Below are positions 18,245-20,211 of a DNA stretch of 20,211 nt, one piece after another; the stretch's first letter is position 1, and every line of letters starts with the position of its first letter. Origin of the DNA: a virus. The notes beneath the pieces were generated by a model. That model worked only from the letters and a program-made list of their open reading frames with translations. It had not been told where the DNA came from and ran no database searches. The stretch is from positions 1 through 20,211 of the IMG/VR virus record IMGVR_UViG_3300042292_000214; one strand, written 5' to 3'. Made by a program: the position numbers and the translations under genes.

Positions 18245-18636
18245 GCATCCCAGTAACAATCAAAGGCAACCTCGGGTCTGATCCTGAGTTGAAATATGTA
18301 AAGACAGGGCGCGGTGATACCGCGCTTGTAACCTTTTCATTGGCACACACTCCACGCGAGCGCAAAGGTGATGAATGGGTCGAAGGCGAGACCATTTGGT
18401 TTCGAGTAACAACTTGGGGCGATAAAGGCGAAGTTTATGTCGATGCTTTGCGCAAAGGCGACAGCGTTCTAGTTCAGGGATCAATGAAACAATCAACATT
18501 TAAGGGGCGTGACGGAGTTGATAAGACCGCTTTGGAAATCACTGCTACTGACATTGGCATCGTTCCCAAGGTTCAGCGTGCTGCTGTTTCTCGCGGTCAG
18601 GCTCAAGTTAGCCGAGCAGAGGGTCCAGGATGGTAA
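18241..18636 (+). CDS. ssb: single-stranded DNA-binding protein
   Basis: A 131-residue OB-fold SSB. Residues ~1-105 contain the family pattern: VTIKGNLGSDPELKYVKTG, VTFSLAHTPRERKGDEWVEG, IWFRVTTWGDKGEVYVDAL, KGDSVLVQGSMKQSTFKG and ALEITATDIG. It coats single-stranded DNA during replication and recombination. The C-terminal ~20 residues (RAAVSRGQAQVSRAEGPGW) lack the acidic DDxxF-like tip by which host SSB recruits partner proteins, so this SSB may bind DNA without recruiting host partners. It overlaps the HNH gene (ATGA), and the next gene begins inside its end. Confidence 0.85.
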   Translation: MSIPVTIKGNLGSDPELKYVKTGRGDTALVTFSLAHTPRERKGDEWVEGETIWFRVTTWGDKGEVYVDALRKGDSVLVQGSMKQSTFKGRDGVDKTALEITATDIGIVPKVQRAAVSRGQAQVSRAEGPGW

Positions 18637-18818
18637 GCGAAGGGTTGCTCTCTGCCCAGGAGGTTGCCACTCGATTGAATATTACAATGAACAACCTCAG
18701 GCAATTACAACATCGAAAACAACTTGTATGGGTAGAGAAAGCGGGTCGCAATGTCTATTATCGTGAACAGGATGTGGTCGCGCTCGCGGAAAGACGCGCA
18801 GGGAGAAAGAAAGAGTAA
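18630..18818 (+). CDS. excisionase/MerR-like helix-turn-helix protein
   Basis: A 62-residue protein consisting of one winged helix-turn-helix: LLSAQEVATRLNITMNNLRQ then LQHRKQLVWVEKAGRNVYYR. This is the MerR/Xis (HTH_17) pattern, where the wing carries the aromatic-rich strand, and REQDVVALAERRAG is the last helix. Such small proteins serve as excisionases or transcription regulators; no integrase is seen here, so a regulator is more likely. It overlaps the SSB end by 7 nt. Confidence 0.65.
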   Translation: MVSEGLLSAQEVATRLNITMNNLRQLQHRKQLVWVEKAGRNVYYREQDVVALAERRAGRKKE

Positions 18819-18828
18819 TATCAATGCC

Positions 18829-18999
18829 ATGATTGTTATTGAAGGGGAAGTAACAGTTGCGGAGATTGATGAAGCGCTGCGCAACATTAGAGAGATGCTT
18901 GTAGATCGCTACGGCAATCGCTTATCCCATCAAAAGAAAGAATTACTACTAAGCAGCATTGATGATCTATTAGATGCAAGGTTGAACCTAACTAAGTAA
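18829..18999 (+). CDS. 56-residue hypothetical helical protein
   Basis: Start ATG 18829 is preferred (MIVIEGEVTVAEIDEALRNI); the in-frame start at 18751 is inside the previous gene. The sequence is one short strand plus two long helices (IDEALRNIREMLVDRYGNRL; HQKKELLLSSIDDLLDARL). There is no clear Shine-Dalgarno within the usual window. No family is recognised. It is followed after 11 nt by the methyltransferase gene, with which it probably shares a transcript. Confidence 0.5.
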   Translation: MIVIEGEVTVAEIDEALRNIREMLVDRYGNRLSHQKKELLLSSIDDLLDARLNLTK

Positions 19000-19010
19000 G
19001 AAGGCGAGCA

Positions 19011-20174
19011 ATGGAAGTAACGAGAAGGCTGATTTCAGATTTATCTTTTGACCCAAGGAATGCACGCACGCACTCCCAAAAGAACCTGGATGCAATTTGC
19101 ACAAGTCTTACAAAGTTTGGCCAACGCAAACCTATAGTTATAACAACTGACGGCTTTGTGCTGGCAGGTAACGGAACGCTTGAAGCGGCCAAAAGCCTGA
19201 AGTGGGACCACATCGATGTAACCGTGGCTCCTGCCGACTGGGATATGGAAACCGCTCGCGCTTACGCCCTAGCCGATAACCGAACCGCTGAGTTGGCGGA
19301 GTGGGATGACACGCTTTTGGCGCAACAACTTATGGAATTGCACGATGCGGACATTGATATCGAGGCTCTTGGATTTGAAATGCCGCAGGTCATTGCACCC
19401 GAACCCATCGATGAGGATGAAATACCGCTTGAACCCGAAGCAAAAGTAAAACACGGCGACCTTTGGCAACTGGGCGAACATTTACTATTTTGCGGCGATG
19501 CAACCGAAGTGGGGGCCTACGAACGCTTGTTGGGCGAGGACCAGGTCGATCTAGTTTGGACTGACCCACCCTACGGCGTGTCTTATGTTGGCCAGGGCGG
19601 AATGACCATCGAAAACGACAATCTAGACATTGGAGCGCTGGAGGAATTCTTGCGTCAATCATTCAACGCAATGGTTACTTACACAAAGCCTGGCGCTTGC
19701 TGGTATGTGGCTGCCCCTTCGGGTAACTTGTTCCAAGCCTTCAGCATCCCGCTTAGTGAATTACAAGTTTGGCGACACACGCTGGTGTGGGTAAAGGATG
19801 CCTTGGTTATGGGGCGAGCCGACTATCACTACCGTCACGAGAGCATTTTCTACGGCTGGACCCCTGGGGCCGCGCATCAAGAACCACCTGATCGCAAGCA
19901 GGACTCCGTGTGGGAAGTTCCACGGCCACGGTCAAACAAAGAACACCCAACGATGAAGCCAATTGAATTAATTACACGCGCCATCAACAACTCATCAAGG
20001 GCCAATGACCTGGTGCTTGACCCCTTCGCAGGGAGCGGTTCAACCCTGATTGCTGCGGAACAGACAAGACGGCGTGCCAGGGTGATGGAGATTGACCCGA
20101 AGTATTGCGATGTAATTATTGCTCGCTTTGAACGCATCACAGGTAAGACGGCAGAACTTTTGCCTGGAACTTGA
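19011..20174 (+). CDS. ParB-like / DNA methyltransferase fusion protein
   Basis: A 387-residue protein of two parts. Residues ~1-110 are a ParB/Srx-like domain (NARTHSQKNLDAICTSLTKF, then GQRKPIVITTDGFVLAGNGT and LEAAKSL). Residues ~145-385 are an N6-adenine/N4-cytosine methyltransferase with D185PPY as motif IV and D337PFAGSGST as the SAM-binding motif I downstream, the order of the beta class. MKPIEL before motif I is also typical. Such fusions are widespread in phages and probably methylate phage DNA against host restriction or mark it. The recognition sequence cannot be told from sequence. GGCGAGCA upstream is a weak ribosome-binding site. Confidence 0.85.
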   Translation: MEVTRRLISDLSFDPRNARTHSQKNLDAICTSLTKFGQRKPIVITTDGFVLAGNGTLEAAKSLKWDHIDVTVAPADWDMETARAYALADNRTAELAEWDDTLLAQQLMELHDADIDIEALGFEMPQVIAPEPIDEDEIPLEPEAKVKHGDLWQLGEHLLFCGDATEVGAYERLLGEDQVDLVWTDPPYGVSYVGQGGMTIENDNLDIGALEEFLRQSFNAMVTYTKPGACWYVAAPSGNLFQAFSIPLSELQVWRHTLVWVKDALVMGRADYHYRHESIFYGWTPGAAHQEPPDRKQDSVWEVPRPRSNKEHPTMKPIELITRAINNSSRANDLVLDPFAGSGSTLIAAEQTRRRARVMEIDPKYCDVIIARFERITGKTAELLPGT

Positions 20175-20181
20175 GCAAAAG

Positions 20182-20211
20182 ATGGAGGAAGCCGAGCAAA
20201 AGATTACAGAA
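20182..20211 (+). CDS. start of a further gene, truncated by the window end (uncertain)
   Basis: After the methyltransferase stop, ATG 20182 opens a frame MEEAEQKITE that runs off the window. There is no good ribosome-binding site. An alternative is TTG 20171, overlapping the previous stop as TTGA, in another frame (MSKRWRKPSKRLQ). Which one is real cannot be decided here. Confidence 0.25.
   Translation, partial: MEEAEQKITE

Noticed and set aside
18630-18818. The helix-turn-helix protein as proof of a temperate phage (excisionase)
   Set aside because: No integrase or attachment site is visible in the window, and the same fold serves general regulators, so lysogeny cannot be concluded.

Overview
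The window is a 20.2-kb stretch of a tailed, siphovirus-like bacteriophage (or prophage) genome. A WhiB-type Fe-S regulator (12408-12821) is a hallmark of Actinobacteria and their phages, so the host is most likely an actinobacterium. Base composition looks close to 50% GC by eye, with no high-GC codon bias, which would fit a mid-GC or low-GC actinobacterium such as a freshwater lineage. That last step is inference. No integrase, terminase, portal, capsid, polymerase or tRNA gene is visible. Genes are packed tightly, mostly joined by ATGA, TGATG or TAATG overlaps, and all but two are on the + strand.

Region 1 (1-5975) is the end of the late structural operon. It holds the tail of an upstream gene, two paralogous tail-fibre proteins flanking a short fibre module, a 588-residue glycine-rich adhesin built from a duplicated unit, two small accessory tail proteins, a hub-like minor tail protein and a further minor tail protein. 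Region 2 (5992-7373) is the lysis cassette: a one-TM coiled-coil protein, an overlapping small lipoprotein, a two-TM holin candidate, a CHAP endolysin and another small membrane protein. A strong intrinsic terminator (7387-7424) closes it.

Region 3 (7467-8975) carries a small Cys-containing putative DNA-binding protein, a DUF6378-like protein and a calcineurin-like phosphoesterase. It converges on a two-gene minus-strand mini-operon (9259 down to 8967). Region 4 (9403-14152) is the recombination and replication operon: putative single-strand annealing protein, winged-helix protein, several small proteins, an unexpected secreted Thr-rich protein, a Cas4/RecB-like nuclease, WhiB, a lambda-O-like replication initiator and a RusA resolvase. 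The initiator gene contains an out-of-frame iteron-like repeat array that is a good candidate for the replication origin.

Region 5 (14153-17256) is accessory: about a dozen tiny unknown proteins, several with Cys pairs. Region 6 (17291-20211) has a secreted lytic transglycosylase, HNH endonuclease, SSB, a MerR/excisionase-like helix-turn-helix protein, a ParB-methyltransferase fusion and the start of another gene.

The most unusual signal is a ~45-nt element repeated three times (9356-9400, 14246-14289, 15649-15692), each just before a start codon. It has a conserved AAGGTATG, a GGGC-GAAA-GCCC tetraloop hairpin exactly 11 nt after the ATG of that motif, and a purine-rich GAAAGRAGGC Shine-Dalgarno end. 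Two copies also share an upstream A-rich block at exactly the same 22-nt distance. This looks like a phage-wide promoter plus structured 5'-UTR module. It resembles in concept the start-associated sequences of cluster K mycobacteriophages but has a different sequence.
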